Position numbers and translations under genes: made by a program. 64,000 nt of DNA, taken from Ustilago trichophora. Lineage: Eukaryota > Basidiomycota > Ustilaginomycetes > Ustilaginales > Ustilaginaceae. Below are positions 49,259 to 59,757 of this stretch, in pieces. Below the pieces are notes generated by a model. The model searched no databases. It had not been told where the DNA came from and worked only from the letters and a program-made list of their open reading frames with translations. The stretch spans positions 372,001-436,000 of the forward strand of contig OOIN01000038.1 of assembly GCA_900323505.1 (NCBI GenBank). Reading direction: 5' to 3'. Numbering within the stretch: position 1 is the stretch's first letter; each line of letters opens with the position of its first letter.

Positions 49259-52200
49259 CTACAGAGGGTTGACGGCGGCAGCCCGGTATAAGCGCTCATC
49301 GTACCTCTCCTTGAGCATATCAAAGCCTCGAAGTGAGCTCTCACCCACCAGATCCTGCACGATAGCCTTGAACTTGTCCAGTTCACTCGCCAACGTGATC
49401 GATGCCATCCGTGCTGTTGTATAGCGCAGATACAACGGGTCACGCAGCACGCTCCAGTTGAGCACATCTTCTCCTTGCGTCTTGAGCTCGTCGCTTGACC
49501 TCCCTTCCTCCGTCCTCTTTTGCTCGGCTTCCTTTCGGCGAAGGAAGCCGTCCACTGTTCGGTTGCGATTCATATACTTGAAGTGGTTTTCCAGCAACGA
49601 GAACGAGGCGTGATTCAGACGCTCACCGTTCCTCAACGCCTTTGAAAGCAGATCAAACATCATGCAGATCTCCGAAAGGTACTGCGGGTCCAGCAGCGAC
49701 GTCGTAGATGACAGCATCAGCTGCCAGTCCATCGAGCTGATCTCGGTCCCTGTCGCGCTCTTTCTGGTCGCCGTATCGCCTGGCGAGAGCGTCGCATAGC
49801 CGTCAAACGCTCGCACAGACGAAATGATGGCACCCAGCGCTTCCACAATCGTCGCGTGCACCGACGCAATCTCGACGTACCTCTCCGCAGGCCATCGTCC
49901 GCGAATGTGGAAATCCATCGATGCCAGTCCGATCTGCATCGGATACGTCGACACGCGTGCATAGACCGCCATGAACCGCGCCCGGATCACCGGTTCCCGC
50001 TCCTGCCACAGCTTCTCGATCGCGTCCTTGCTCGACACGTTCTCGTCGCCATTCCCGTCAATCTGATTGGCAAAGCCTGCGCGTTCAGCCTCCTGTTCGC
50101 AGATGCGGTTCCTCGCAATCCAGCATTCCATCACGTCGATAAACATGTCGTTGAGCTGTCGTGTCACTTTGGCCATGTTCTTGCGCAGCAGTAGACGACT
50201 CGACACGGGACGAGGGAAGATCATCACGATCAACGCCACCGCCAAACCGATGATGACAAGCAGTGTTCGCTTCCATGCCACTTCAATGCCAATTCCGCTG
50301 TTGGCCAGAACCTGGAGGTGGGTGTCAATCCACGAGTAGCCTACAATCAACACCACCGATACGTTGAGCATGATGGCCGGAAGCAATAGCAGCTTCGGTG
50401 CCCATACTCGCAAGAACACCAGAGGGATGAATCCGATCGCCGTAGTGACACCCAATCCGTATGCATTGCCGTTGCCGTTCCCGGTAGAAATATACCACAA
50501 GACAGCACCGTACAGCAAGCCTACCACTGTACCGCCAAGACGCATGACAAAAGTGAAGATCAGCTCACCACCCGACAGCGCTGCTGCCGTTTGAGCCATG
50601 ATCAGTGCCCAGATACCTCGATGCTGGTAGACAAAGTAGGCCGTGCTGGGAAGCACGGTGGTGATCCACACGGCAAACGACGCGATGCACATGCGCAGTG
50701 CATACATGCCGGTTGGTCCGCTGACAAAGTAGTAGGTCGCCGCCACACCTCTGCCAATACGGTGGATCGCGTTGGTGGGTGGCAGCGCATCTGGATCACG
50801 CGGGTAGTATCGCTGCTTCCGACTCTTCTTGGTCTTCTTGGAACCCTTCTCAGAGCCGTCCTTGGCAGAGGCAGATGCTTTCTCCTCGTCTCTGGGTCGG
50901 GAAGAGCGAGAAGAGGAACTGTGCGAGTCTCGGTCGTCATCATCCGAGTCACTTTCACCCTCGAGATGGTCGGCGACATTCACAGTGTCCGAGTTGTTGA
51001 TCGAAGAGGCCGTGTGCGCACGATCTTCTCGGAAGTCACGGTCGATGTTTTCCTCCCTTTCGAATTGATTGTCTCCCGGACCAAAACCGTCGAGACCGTC
51101 CGAAGAGCCTCGCTTGCCGCTGCTGAGAATGCTGACAAGGCGTCCGAGGTGCTTGGGCCACCATATGCGCTTTTTGTTGCCAGCGCGGTCTGCGATGCTG
51201 AGCATTTCAGTGTGGAGCTGCGAAACAGACTCGAGCACGTCGATCAAATTGGTGACAAAGACGAGGCAAACATGAAGCGGTCGGACACCCAAGCGGAAGG
51301 ACCTGATCGATTCTCTGGTCTGCAAAAAGTGTTGTTCGAGGTCAAGGTCCGGATGCATGGCACGGAAGTGCTCGGCGTAAGGCTGCAGCAATTCGAGCCT
51401 CCTGTCGTTGAGCAGATCTTGACGTGCAGTTTCCAGGTTGGTCTTTGTTTCGTGAAGCTGGTGCAGCACTTCATCGATGGGACGCTTCTGTCTCCATGTG
51501 ACGTTGGATTCAAAGAGAGCCTGAACCGCCCCGATGGACTCTGATGCAGCATCGAGAGAAGGCTTGGCGATACGGTTGAGGATGCTGAGCATGCGAGACA
51601 TGGTGACTTGCTGTTGTGCTTCACTGGTAAAGATGTCGCGACGAACACGGTGAATGGTGTGAGTTTCATGGATCGTGATTGGCTTGAGGCGGTTCTTGCT
51701 AGGCAGCGCATCGGTTCCGTGCTCGCCGTCTACATCGTAGCCTTCTTCGACCTTGGATGGGTCCCAGCCTTTTTCGAAAATGTTTGGATCAGCAATGCCT
51801 AGCTCGTGATGGACAAGACGCCAGAAGGAGTTGAGGAGCGTGAGCTGAAGGTTGACGGTGCGCGTTTTCCTGAAGATGAGCTTCATGTGATGAGCGCTGA
51901 AATAAGAGAGGTAAAACTCCATACCGAGGAAGGCGGTCATGCCATTGATGTCCTCGATCTGCTCAGCAACGGCGATACGATTGGCCTTGACCTTGGCGAG
52001 CAGGCCAGCGGCGGTCTTGGCGGCTTCGTCTTCAGCTTTGAGGCTCTGTTGCAGGAAGTCGCCCGAAGGCTGGTCGAGATGTGCCTGGGTCGAGGGGCTA
52101 GATTCGGGATCACAGTGCTGGGAGACATCAGAAAGTGCAGAGGTATGCAAATGGACCAGGTCGCGTGTACTCTTGAGCATCGAGATGAAGCGAAGTTGCC

Positions 52201-53008
52201 ACGAGTGAGAGAGTGTCTCTGGGAAGACGAGCATCTGAGTGGCAAGGCAGATGGCTAGGGAACAGCCGATGGGGATCATAAAGATCTCGCCGAGACTATA
52301 TCGCGTAGAGGGGAAGAGTGGTCCGTAACTGGCTAAGATGTCGAGGACGATGAGCATAAAGATGGAAGCAATCTTGAGCTTGGGGAGCTTGACTTGAACG
52401 ACGGCGGAAAAGTAGACTCCAACCATGAGGAAGACACCAAAGACGGCGGTGGAGCGTACATCGAGAAATGCGCCCCTGAAGACAGAGGTGGTGACGAAAG
52501 CTTCTGGGTTGGTTGAAGATGCTGCGGAAGAGCGAACTCTTTGAACAGCAGCTTGAAGGAGCGTCTGGTCTCGAGCGCGATTTGCGGCAGCCATGGCGGC
52601 GCAACCCCAAGCCCACCCGAGCAAGGCGCCGATGACAATCATGCCAAAGGCGAGCAAGAAGATGAAAAAGGGCATCGAGGGTGGAATCATGAGCGTGAGC
52701 ATGCAGCCGAAGAAGGCAGCTTGACCGAGGACTCGAAGGGAAGGACCGGGGATCATGAGGACAAAGTTGGCCCAAGTGGCTACCCAGCATCTGACGAGGA
52801 TTCTGAGAGAGCGGGCCGAGGTGATGTTGTCGATGATCCAAGCTGGCATCTTTGAGGATGCTTTGGGCACTGCGGCGTCGCCATCTTGAACTTTTGTCGA
52901 GGTCGTGACAGGCTTTGCAGGCTCCTGAGTGGGCGATTGTGAGTGTGGAGCAGCTTGAGCTGTCGAGCCGGCGGATTGACTCTCCTGTTGATCTGACGGT
53001 GCCGACAT
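49259..53008 (-). CDS. ArAE/FUSC-like membrane protein (Bre4-like)
   Basis: Single-exon protein of 1249 aa. After a disordered 55-residue N-terminus there are two hydrophobic blocks, about residues 83-256 (FVLMIPGPSLRVLGQAAFFG, MLTLMIPPSMPFFIFLLAFG) and about 760-940. This is the duplicated aromatic-acid-exporter/FUSC layout of the fungal family that includes yeast Bre4. The central cytoplasmic part is helical with a charged Ser/Asp/Glu stretch (about 680-740). The second block starts in TYYFVSGPTGMYALRM and includes GFIPLVFLRVWAPKLLL. The C-terminal 300 residues are helical and soluble. Family members are often called putative ER transporters; yeast Bre4 mutants are brefeldin-A sensitive. 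Substrate is unknown. Confidence 0.83.
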   Translation of the reverse strand: MSAPSDQQESQSAGSTAQAAPHSQSPTQEPAKPVTTSTKVQDGDAAVPKASSKMPAWIIDNITSARSLRILVRCWVATWANFVLMIPGPSLRVLGQAAFFGCMLTLMIPPSMPFFIFLLAFGMIVIGALLGWAWGCAAMAAANRARDQTLLQAAVQRVRSSAASSTNPEAFVTTSVFRGAFLDVRSTAVFGVFLMVGVYFSAVVQVKLPKLKIASIFMLIVLDILASYGPLFPSTRYSLGEIFMIPIGCSLAICLATQMLVFPETLSHSWQLRFISMLKSTRDLVHLHTSALSDVSQHCDPESSPSTQAHLDQPSGDFLQQSLKAEDEAAKTAAGLLAKVKANRIAVAEQIEDINGMTAFLGMEFYLSYFSAHHMKLIFRKTRTVNLQLTLLNSFWRLVHHELGIADPNIFEKGWDPSKVEEGYDVDGEHGTDALPSKNRLKPITIHETHTIHRVRRDIFTSEAQQQVTMSRMLSILNRIAKPSLDAASESIGAVQALFESNVTWRQKRPIDEVLHQLHETKTNLETARQDLLNDRRLELLQPYAEHFRAMHPDLDLEQHFLQTRESIRSFRLGVRPLHVCLVFVTNLIDVLESVSQLHTEMLSIADRAGNKKRIWWPKHLGRLVSILSSGKRGSSDGLDGFGPGDNQFEREENIDRDFREDRAHTASSINNSDTVNVADHLEGESDSDDDDRDSHSSSSRSSRPRDEEKASASAKDGSEKGSKKTKKSRKQRYYPRDPDALPPTNAIHRIGRGVAATYYFVSGPTGMYALRMCIASFAVWITTVLPSTAYFVYQHRGIWALIMAQTAAALSGGELIFTFVMRLGGTVVGLLYGAVLWYISTGNGNGNAYGLGVTTAIGFIPLVFLRVWAPKLLLLPAIMLNVSVVLIVGYSWIDTHLQVLANSGIGIEVAWKRTLLVIIGLAVALIVMIFPRPVSSRLLLRKNMAKVTRQLNDMFIDVMECWIARNRICEQEAERAGFANQIDGNGDENVSSKDAIEKLWQEREPVIRARFMAVYARVSTYPMQIGLASMDFHIRGRWPAERYVEIASVHATIVEALGAIISSVRAFDGYATLSPGDTATRKSATGTEISSMDWQLMLSSTTSLLDPQYLSEICMMFDLLSKALRNGERLNHASFSLLENHFKYMNRNRTVDGFLRRKEAEQKRTEEGRSSDELKTQGEDVLNWSVLRDPLYLRYTTARMASITLASELDKFKAIVQDLVGESSLRGFDMLKERYDERLYRAAAVNPL

Positions 53009-53596
53009 GCTGGCTGAGACGGGTCGCCTGAATGGCGTGTATGGAAGGGGTAGATGGAGGCGTCTAGAGATCCAGGAATCCTGTGAAGGAGTTGGCAGTC
53101 GAGGTCTATATAGGAGTGTCAGACGTGCTCATATCTTGTGCCTTGGATGCGACGATCCGGGAGCGGCATATGTCGGGTGGTAGCACAACATCAAGGAGAA
53201 TCTCGCGAAGCCCACAAAACAACACACAAACACACACGCCCAAGCCATGTTACAGCACCTAGATTTTGACGTGCAACAGTTCGGCAGTGTGTCGGCTGTC
53301 GTGCAATCATGTGCCAAAAAGTCAAAACAAGCATTGCGATTATGCATAACTAACTGTACATTTCTCCGGAAACAGAATTCCGTCAGCAAGAGAAAAGCTC
53401 GTCGTTCTAGACCCTCCACACCATCATGACACTGTGATGGGTCATTACACTTAGTTCAGGAACGGATTGCATTCTATCTAGGCGGCCCGGTGCTCGGAAA
53501 GAATACATACACTGTGCTCTTGTCTAATACTGTACGCTCAACTCAGGTCGCATGGACAGCTTCTCTTCACGGAACATCGAGTCAGTTGAATGTCGC
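53009..53596. promoter_or_regulatory. Promoter of the ArAE/FUSC-like gene and tyrosinase 3' flank
   Basis: A 588-bp gap between the stop of the tyrosinase terminal exon and the start of the membrane-protein gene. A short CA-rich run lies at 53221-53238. Nothing else is recognised. Confidence 0.45.
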
Positions 53597-54677
53597 TCAC
53601 ACATACTGCAGTCAAGAGAAAAGTAACACAACAAGGTCAGCAAAGAGTCGTTCAAGCAACTGCAAAGCCACTCTGCACCATACTTACCTCGTAGCACAGG
53701 TCGCCGGCCTTGGTGTCCATGACATCGCGCACCTTGACCTCGGAGATGAGGCCACCGAACGATGGAAGCATGTCGTCAATCTTGGCCTCAAAAGGGCCAT
53801 TGAGGCTGCTGGCGCCAGGAAGGTTTCCGGCATAGTCGGTGAGACGTTTGGTCCGGTCCTGCTCTTGCCAGAGCGCCCACATTCGATCAATCTGTGCGTG
53901 ATGGAGGAAGAAGAGCGGCTCTTGAGGAGAAGATGACGGCGCCATGTCACCGCCGATGAACATGTGTACCGCACCGTGGGGCGTTCCTTCAACGTAGTAG
54001 CGATAGTCGTTGAACTTGGAAAAGGTTGATGCTTTTGCGACGGCGGTCGAGTTGAAGTTGTTGATAAGGTTAGGATTGTTCTCCAGAGAGCGGCGGATCT
54101 TGTGAGGTGAGTAGATAGGAGTTTCGTTGCCCCCCGCGATCAAATTGAGAGTGAAGTTGGCAAAGGGACCTGCCACGACGTTCTGCGATTCGCCCGTAGA
54201 CGGTCGGCCGATACCACCAAAGCCATCGTTGGGCGACAAGATGGGATCGTTGATGGGGTCGTTCTTGTCGGCAGATTGAGTCCAGTCCCAGTAGGGCGTG
54301 GGACCCGTGTAGCCACACGATTGGAGCGCCTTCTCGCGTGCCTGGACGAACCGACGATGCCAGGGCAAGAAGGCAGCAACAGAGTGAATGTGGTGATCTT
54401 GATTGATGTGAATGGCAGCAAAGTCATCGTACAGATTCTGGGCCGTCGCAAACTGGGTCTGTTTGGGCTTGGTCTTGAGACACTTGACTGCGTCGATGTA
54501 CGACTTTTTCTGGGCTTCGGTGAGCGTATTCCAGTTGACACGTTGCTTGAGCGACTTGCATTGGGCTGGTGCTCTAGTAGCAAGCGACTGCAAGTGTTGC
54601 GTATCAAGAGGACGGGCAGCTACATGTCCGATGAGAAGGAATGCCAGAAGGGCGGGTAACCAGGATGTGGCACGCAT
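53597..54677 (-). CDS. Secreted tyrosinase-like copper monooxygenase
   Basis: Two exons, 54677-53688 and 53605-53597, with an 82-nt intron (GTAAGT...CTGCAG), giving 332 aa. The last exon has 9 nt and codes Tyr-Val-stop, replacing the unlikely VSMVQ read-through tail. Residues 1-22 are a signal peptide (MRATSWLPALLAFLLIGHVAAR). An upstream in-frame ATG at 54734 would mask it. Type-3 copper ligands are complete: CuA H90, H98 and H107 (HSVAAFLPWHRRF), CuB H234, H238 and H259/H260 (TPHGAVHMFIGG, LFFLHHAQIDRMW). Such enzymes oxidise phenols to quinones, for example in melanin formation; being secreted and short, this one probably acts outside the cell. It is divergent from TRAX. Confidence 0.88.
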
Positions 54678-55451
54678 GTTTGCCGCTGAGAGTTGAGGCT
54701 TAGGGATCGATGGATGCAGAAAAGCGGGGGCCACAGAAGGTATCCAGGGGGCAATCCTTTATATCCTGGCTGCCTCTCAGCGGCAAACATGATTATGGAT
54801 ACAAAGCAATCTTGGAGCTCGTACAATGAGAGGGCCGCCTCTCTCGCAGTACCATAACCTTGGGACTCGAAGCTCGACCAGCGGCTGGTATGATGCAAAG
54901 TGCACTAGGTCGCTTGCACCCCTGCACATCAGGCCCCAGCCTTGAGCATAGAAGCCTCAAGACTTGGGAAACCAACGCATCAGATCCTTGTGATGCATGC
55001 TTTGCACTGTAGAGACAATGCAGTGAGGGGGGAGAAGCGAGGCCAAGGAGCTCCGTGCGATTCGAAACCATGACTGAATCGACGCTAACGACGCTTTGGC
55101 CGGAGATGTTGGGATGCACAACCCCGGAGTTGCATGTCTTTGTTGGTTTGTACAGTAGCACAAAGCACAGATTTCACCGAACTGGTCGGTCAATTTGCTG
55201 AGCAAATAAAGCAGCAGATCTAACATGTTGCAGCCCGTGCTTGAAACATCGGAAGTCGGTATTGCCACGGTTTTGGTGTGGAGGATGTGTAACACTCTGT
55301 ATATAAAAGCATGAAGCGTTGTTAGTCTAAAAGTGGTCCGTGACATCTTGACTCTCTTCTCAACTCTTTCTTGTAGAGCCTTTCGGAGGAGTCGATATTG
55401 ATCCTAGCACTTGCGAATCAGCACATCAGACAGCTGCTGCCCTCGCCGAAA
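54678..55451. promoter_or_regulatory. Divergent promoter region, tyrosinase / TRAX
   Basis: A 774-bp gap with both promoters. A TATATCC-like string lies at about 54762-54769, 85-90 bp upstream of the tyrosinase ATG. A GTATATAAAAGC TATA-like box lies at 55299-55310, about 140 bp before TRAX. Confidence 0.55.
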
Positions 55452-56648
55452 ATGGTAGAAGAAGCAAGACAACGAAAGGCATCACCATCGGCCCCATCCC
55501 GATCATATCCCAACAAACGCAATCGATGCGACAATGGAGCCATTCCGGCCGAAGCGAACCAAGCGTCTGCCTCCTCGTCTGACTCTACCAAATTACTCGA
55601 AGCGTTTCGAGCATTCCGAGATGAGATTGACAGTCACAACGACCGCCGAGAGCGTCTTATCAAATCGTCCCGCGATGTGACGAGCTTGTCAAAGAAGGTC
55701 ATCTTTCTCCTGCATCGGTTCGATATCCATGACTTTGCATCGGAAACTCCGTCTAACAAGACGCGCAAGCTGTTTTCAGAAGCAGAGACCAAACTCGAAG
55801 AGATTGTTGCTCTTTTGCGCCAAGCTGCAGCAGCGGAAGGCCTTGGATCGATACAGACGCAGCAAGAGCAGCTAGATGCTTCTACAAAGAGGCTCACATC
55901 GCAGAGATACGAACGAAACATTGGTGGCGGCTTGGAAGAATTTGTAAGTCCTGGCCTCACTTCTTCTGCCTGGCAATCTAGACTGAATACCCATCTCACC
56001 TTACTCTGAATCTCTTTGCCATCATATCACGCAGATCGAAGCAATCTCGTTCTACCACTACCTCCGCACTACACGACTCATCAGCCTTAGCCAGATCCAG
56101 GACCGCTTCCGTACCGACCCCGTCCCAGAATCCCACTTCTACTCGCCATTATCATCGCAAGCAATATCAGCCTCACAGCCACCCGCCTCGGACTCGTCAA
56201 CTCTCGTTGCATTACACATTCCCACGCACCGTTACCTCCTAGGCCTCTCCGATCTCACTGGCGAGCTCATGCGATTCGCCACCAATGCAGTCGGCCAAGG
56301 TGACACTGGAGCAGTCATCAAACAGGTCCTTAGTCTCACTCGGCAGCTCCGAGATGGTCTCGATCCCTTTGTACCGCTCGTCCGTGACCTTAACAAGAAA
56401 CAATCCGTCACAAATCAGAGCTTGCGCAAGATTGAAGACAGTGAGTGCCCTCATTGCCCTTGTACAAACATTCAACACGCCATCACAACAACTAAGCATC
56501 CCATTCTTCTTGCTACTCTACAGTCCTATACGCAATCACCGTCCGCTCCGCCGAATACGGCTCAGATCCAAAAGCTCTCCAAGAAATGGTTCGCAGAACT
56601 CTCGCCTCTTCATCGTCCGCACAAAATTCTTCTGATGATGTCGACTAG
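55452..56648 (+). CDS. TSNAX: Translin-associated factor X (TRAX)
   Basis: Three exons, 55452-55943, 56035-56440 and 56524-56648 (introns 91 and 83 nt, GTAAGT and GTGAGT donors), giving 340 aa in frame. TRAX pairs with translin to form the C3PO endoribonuclease, which processes tRNA leaders and, in RNAi-competent species, passenger strands. The helical family core is clear: HDRRERLIKSSRDVTSLSKK, GGLEEFIEAISFYHYL, and DLTGELMRFATNAVGQGD, with the Glu and Asp/Glu residues that form the RNase site in TRAX. KIEDILYAITVRSAEYG follows at the C-terminus. The N-terminal 45 residues are basic and may target the nucleus. The start at 55452 is the first ATG in frame; exon joints were set by the continuous TRAX-like sequence. 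No translin gene is in the window. Confidence 0.9.
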
Positions 56649-56820
56649 CTGTAGGCCTCACACAATCGACGATCATTCGGCAATGGAGTAGAAAATGGTA
56701 ATACAACTTGCAGATTAGGTAACCAGACGGCCCAGTAAATAATGTGAATGCGGTATCAGAACTAAAGAATGTAAAAACTTAATATCAAGGGAATGTGTTT
56801 GTGTGTGTGACAAGGTAGAT

Positions 56821-59757
56821 TCAGTACGCTGGATCCAGGGGCATTTGTGCACGCGCGGCAAGCTTAGCGTATTGCTGTTGGATCACCGACCCTAGTTCAG
56901 CTTCCGCCTCGACCTCTTCATTATCGCTGATCGAGAAGGAGCTTCCCTCGCGCACGCGAGAGCCTCTGCGCGATGAAGAGTGCAGCACGCCAAAGCCAAA
57001 CGGTTTCACAGAGTCTCCCACTGCCGTTGATGGTCGTGTACCACTACCGCTCCCGTCGCTGCGATTGCTCTCGCTCGTTCCCAGTCGCTTCCTTGGTCCA
57101 GCAGAGGAAGAAGCGCGTACATCCGCCATGCCTTTGCCGCGCGACGACACGGCAGACCGGGGTCGAGCAGATGCAGAGGCACGGCGTCCCCGAAGATCGG
57201 ATCCATGCCCCAGGATAGTGCTCAAGTCGCTCTCTTCGCCTTCATCCGTATCGCAGCTCGACGATGCTGTATTGCCCCGAGCTGTACGTGGGCGGCCTTC
57301 ATCTGCTGCTGTTTCAGAGCTCTCCGGTGGACTTGCCACTGCTACATGCGCGTCTCGAGCTCGATCAAGAGAATCCTGCTCTACGGTATTGAGGAAAGCG
57401 AGCAAGACATCGTCGTCGGCTGCAGACGTCGAAGTGGGCGCAGTGGGTGCAGACGGAGAGGCAACGGCAGGATCCTTGCCAAAGTCGCGGGGCATCAAAG
57501 TCATCTGTGAGGCGACTGACTCCGATGGTGAAAGGGATGGCGAGGGCCAGCTTGGTGCTGTCTTTGGACGCGGTGTAGTCTGGTCCTGCAAGACTGGATC
57601 CTCTTGGAGGAAGGCAAACAATGTCGATTCATCGTGTCCTTTGCCGCCACCAGTGTCACATCGTCGACGGGAAGCGTCATCAGCTGCGCCCCGGAGATGG
57701 GTGTGTGATGGTGGTGTCGAACTGGTGGTAGTCGAAGCCGACGATGCTGTCGCTGGGCGCACAAATGCTTTGTGCAAGTGGCCTTGTCTGGCGCCGAGTC
57801 GGGCTGCAGCTTTTACGCTGTCAACGTCGTACACCTCCTTACTGTTGAGTCTAACTCGAGCGGTCAATGGTGGTGAGGTAATAAAGGTGCGGCGCTTCTC
57901 TTCCATGACGAATCCATGCTGATCGTCCGACTCTAAATCGTCGTCACGAACCAAGCCGCCTTCGCTATGGCTAGCCAGATCCGGAAGAGATGAAATGCCA
58001 TGATCGACAATGTCGCCAGGGCCACGTGCGCCGTGCGTTTCTGCGTCATCAGCGAGACTGCTGAATGAGATGAGAGAACTGTTGACCGAAAGTGATTGCG
58101 AATCTGCTGTGCCTAATCGACTCTGCATGTTGGGTGCCGACAGATGAGTGCCACGGTGAAGTGAGAACATCTCACCAGCAGAGCGAGGCTGATGTGTTGC
58201 GTCATTGTCGCCAGTGTGTGATTGAGATGATGCCGCAGATCCCAAACGGCCCGAATATGCGGGTGCAGGATTATCGCCGGGGGAAGTGCCGGGGCTATCG
58301 GTGTTGATGGTCGAGGTTGGCACGACCAAGTTGCTGCGTGTGATGACCATGGTGCTTGGAGTGATACTGGCGGCGTCCGTATTTGAATTCACGCCCACTT
58401 GACCTGCTTCCATCTCGCGCATTTGCTGTGTTGGGGCGGATGAGACAGGAGTCCTTGGAAGGGACCGTAGCGATTGACTCGATGTGGAGCGAGACTTGAG
58501 CTTGGGTCCAAACTCGCCCTCGACGTAGAAGGCGAGTGAATCGTGCTTGTAGTTGACGCGATTAGCACGCAAGGGTTTGGGCACACCATTCTCGGCACGA
58601 CCCATGTCGCCTGCCTCAGTACCGGGGCCGCAGCTCGAGGAGTCGTCATGACGGCTGAAGGGTCCGTCACGATGCTCCTCGGCCCATGCTGGGAAGTAGG
58701 AAGGTGGACGATTGATATTGTGTGGTGCCAGCTCGCGCGTCTGACGCCAAGCTCGCCTGAAGATGCGGCCTGCCATGGAACTGGCGACGGCGACGCTGGC
58801 GACAATGTTCATCATGCGGTATGCGTAGGTGTCGGTGAGAACGTAAACGAGCAGAGCCGAGATGAGGAAAAGAAACTGGATGGCAAAGAAAGCGGTGGTC
58901 TTTTGAACGAGCATGGTCTTGACGTCTTCGGCATCCAAGTTGATTCTGCTGGAGGGGAAGAGACCGTTTATGAGGCCACGCCAGCCAGCCTTGTTGAGCT
59001 TGCAAACCGTGAGAATGAGGCAGAGCAGATCGAAAAGGAGCAGAGCGCCAAACACACCGACGACGTAGAGACCGTTGAAATGCCAGGCGCAAAAATTGGA
59101 AGTGGGAAGCTGGTCGCCGTAGCTCATGACGGGAAGAAGCACGGCGAATGCAACGACCAGGAACCAGGAAGAGACGACCAAGGAGACGATTTTTTGCTTC
59201 ATATGCCAGATGGAGCAAGTTCTGAGGCAGAAAACAAGCATGGTGGCGCTGATGGCGATGCTGAAGAGGGCGGTGCTGCCCTTCATCCAAGCATCGCATC
59301 TGTTGGTCATGATGACACTATTGGTGACGGCGGTGATGAGCCAAGTGAGACTGACGTAACGCGAAAGAAGGTAGGCTATTGAGTAGATGCTGGAAAAGCT
59401 GCTGGACCAAGTGGTCTCTTTGATAAGGCGAACATCGAAAGGGATGGTGGAGACGATATCCCAACCAAGGGCGCCCATCCACATGGAAAAGTAGATGAGG
59501 CCGATGATGGCAGCATGTGCGCTTTCGGTGTTGACATGGCGAAAGATGTTGTCACTGGTAGGATTGACGACAAAGATCTGCGGGACCGTATTGTTGAGTG
59601 GAAGGCTGAGCGAGAAGTTGCCGTATGCGGATGCAGCGGAAGGTAAAGCAGAGTTGGGCAGAAGTAGGAGGCTGGGATAATCCGAACCGCGCTGGTCTAC
59701 GAGCGAAGCTGGACTGAGGTGGAATGACATGCCCAAGGCTGATGTGAAATGCGGCAC
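56821..59757 (-). CDS. Seven-transmembrane protein with DUF6533-like N-terminus
   Basis: Single-exon protein of 978 aa. About seven hydrophobic segments lie at roughly residues 82-335. The first cytoplasmic loop has WDIVSTIPFDVRLI...LLSRYVSL, the D...Ev-RLI...RY pattern of basidiomycete DUF6533 membrane proteins. Residues 1-80 are probably outside and carry several N-x-S/T sites. The C-terminal 640 residues are a Ser/Thr/Asp-rich cytoplasmic tail without a recognised domain and with many possible phosphosites. The layout suggests a receptor-like or scaffold role, but no ligand or function can be given. Start 59757 and an in-frame ATG at 59730 are both possible. It is divergent from the CoA-ligase gene. 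Confidence 0.75.
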   Translation of the reverse strand: MPHFTSALGMSFHLSPASLVDQRGSDYPSLLLLPNSALPSAASAYGNFSLSLPLNNTVPQIFVVNPTSDNIFRHVNTESAHAAIIGLIYFSMWMGALGWDIVSTIPFDVRLIKETTWSSSFSSIYSIAYLLSRYVSLTWLITAVTNSVIMTNRCDAWMKGSTALFSIAISATMLVFCLRTCSIWHMKQKIVSLVVSSWFLVVAFAVLLPVMSYGDQLPTSNFCAWHFNGLYVVGVFGALLLFDLLCLILTVCKLNKAGWRGLINGLFPSSRINLDAEDVKTMLVQKTTAFFAIQFLFLISALLVYVLTDTYAYRMMNIVASVAVASSMAGRIFRRAWRQTRELAPHNINRPPSYFPAWAEEHRDGPFSRHDDSSSCGPGTEAGDMGRAENGVPKPLRANRVNYKHDSLAFYVEGEFGPKLKSRSTSSQSLRSLPRTPVSSAPTQQMREMEAGQVGVNSNTDAASITPSTMVITRSNLVVPTSTINTDSPGTSPGDNPAPAYSGRLGSAASSQSHTGDNDATHQPRSAGEMFSLHRGTHLSAPNMQSRLGTADSQSLSVNSSLISFSSLADDAETHGARGPGDIVDHGISSLPDLASHSEGGLVRDDDLESDDQHGFVMEEKRRTFITSPPLTARVRLNSKEVYDVDSVKAAARLGARQGHLHKAFVRPATASSASTTTSSTPPSHTHLRGAADDASRRRCDTGGGKGHDESTLFAFLQEDPVLQDQTTPRPKTAPSWPSPSLSPSESVASQMTLMPRDFGKDPAVASPSAPTAPTSTSAADDDVLLAFLNTVEQDSLDRARDAHVAVASPPESSETAADEGRPRTARGNTASSSCDTDEGEESDLSTILGHGSDLRGRRASASARPRSAVSSRGKGMADVRASSSAGPRKRLGTSESNRSDGSGSGTRPSTAVGDSVKPFGFGVLHSSSRRGSRVREGSSFSISDNEEVEAEAELGSVIQQQYAKLAARAQMPLDPAY

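Noticed and set aside
53652..53687. Tyrosinase ending in VSMVQSGFAVA
   Set aside because: This tail begins exactly at a strong GTAAGT donor; splicing to CTGCAG gives a family-like end.
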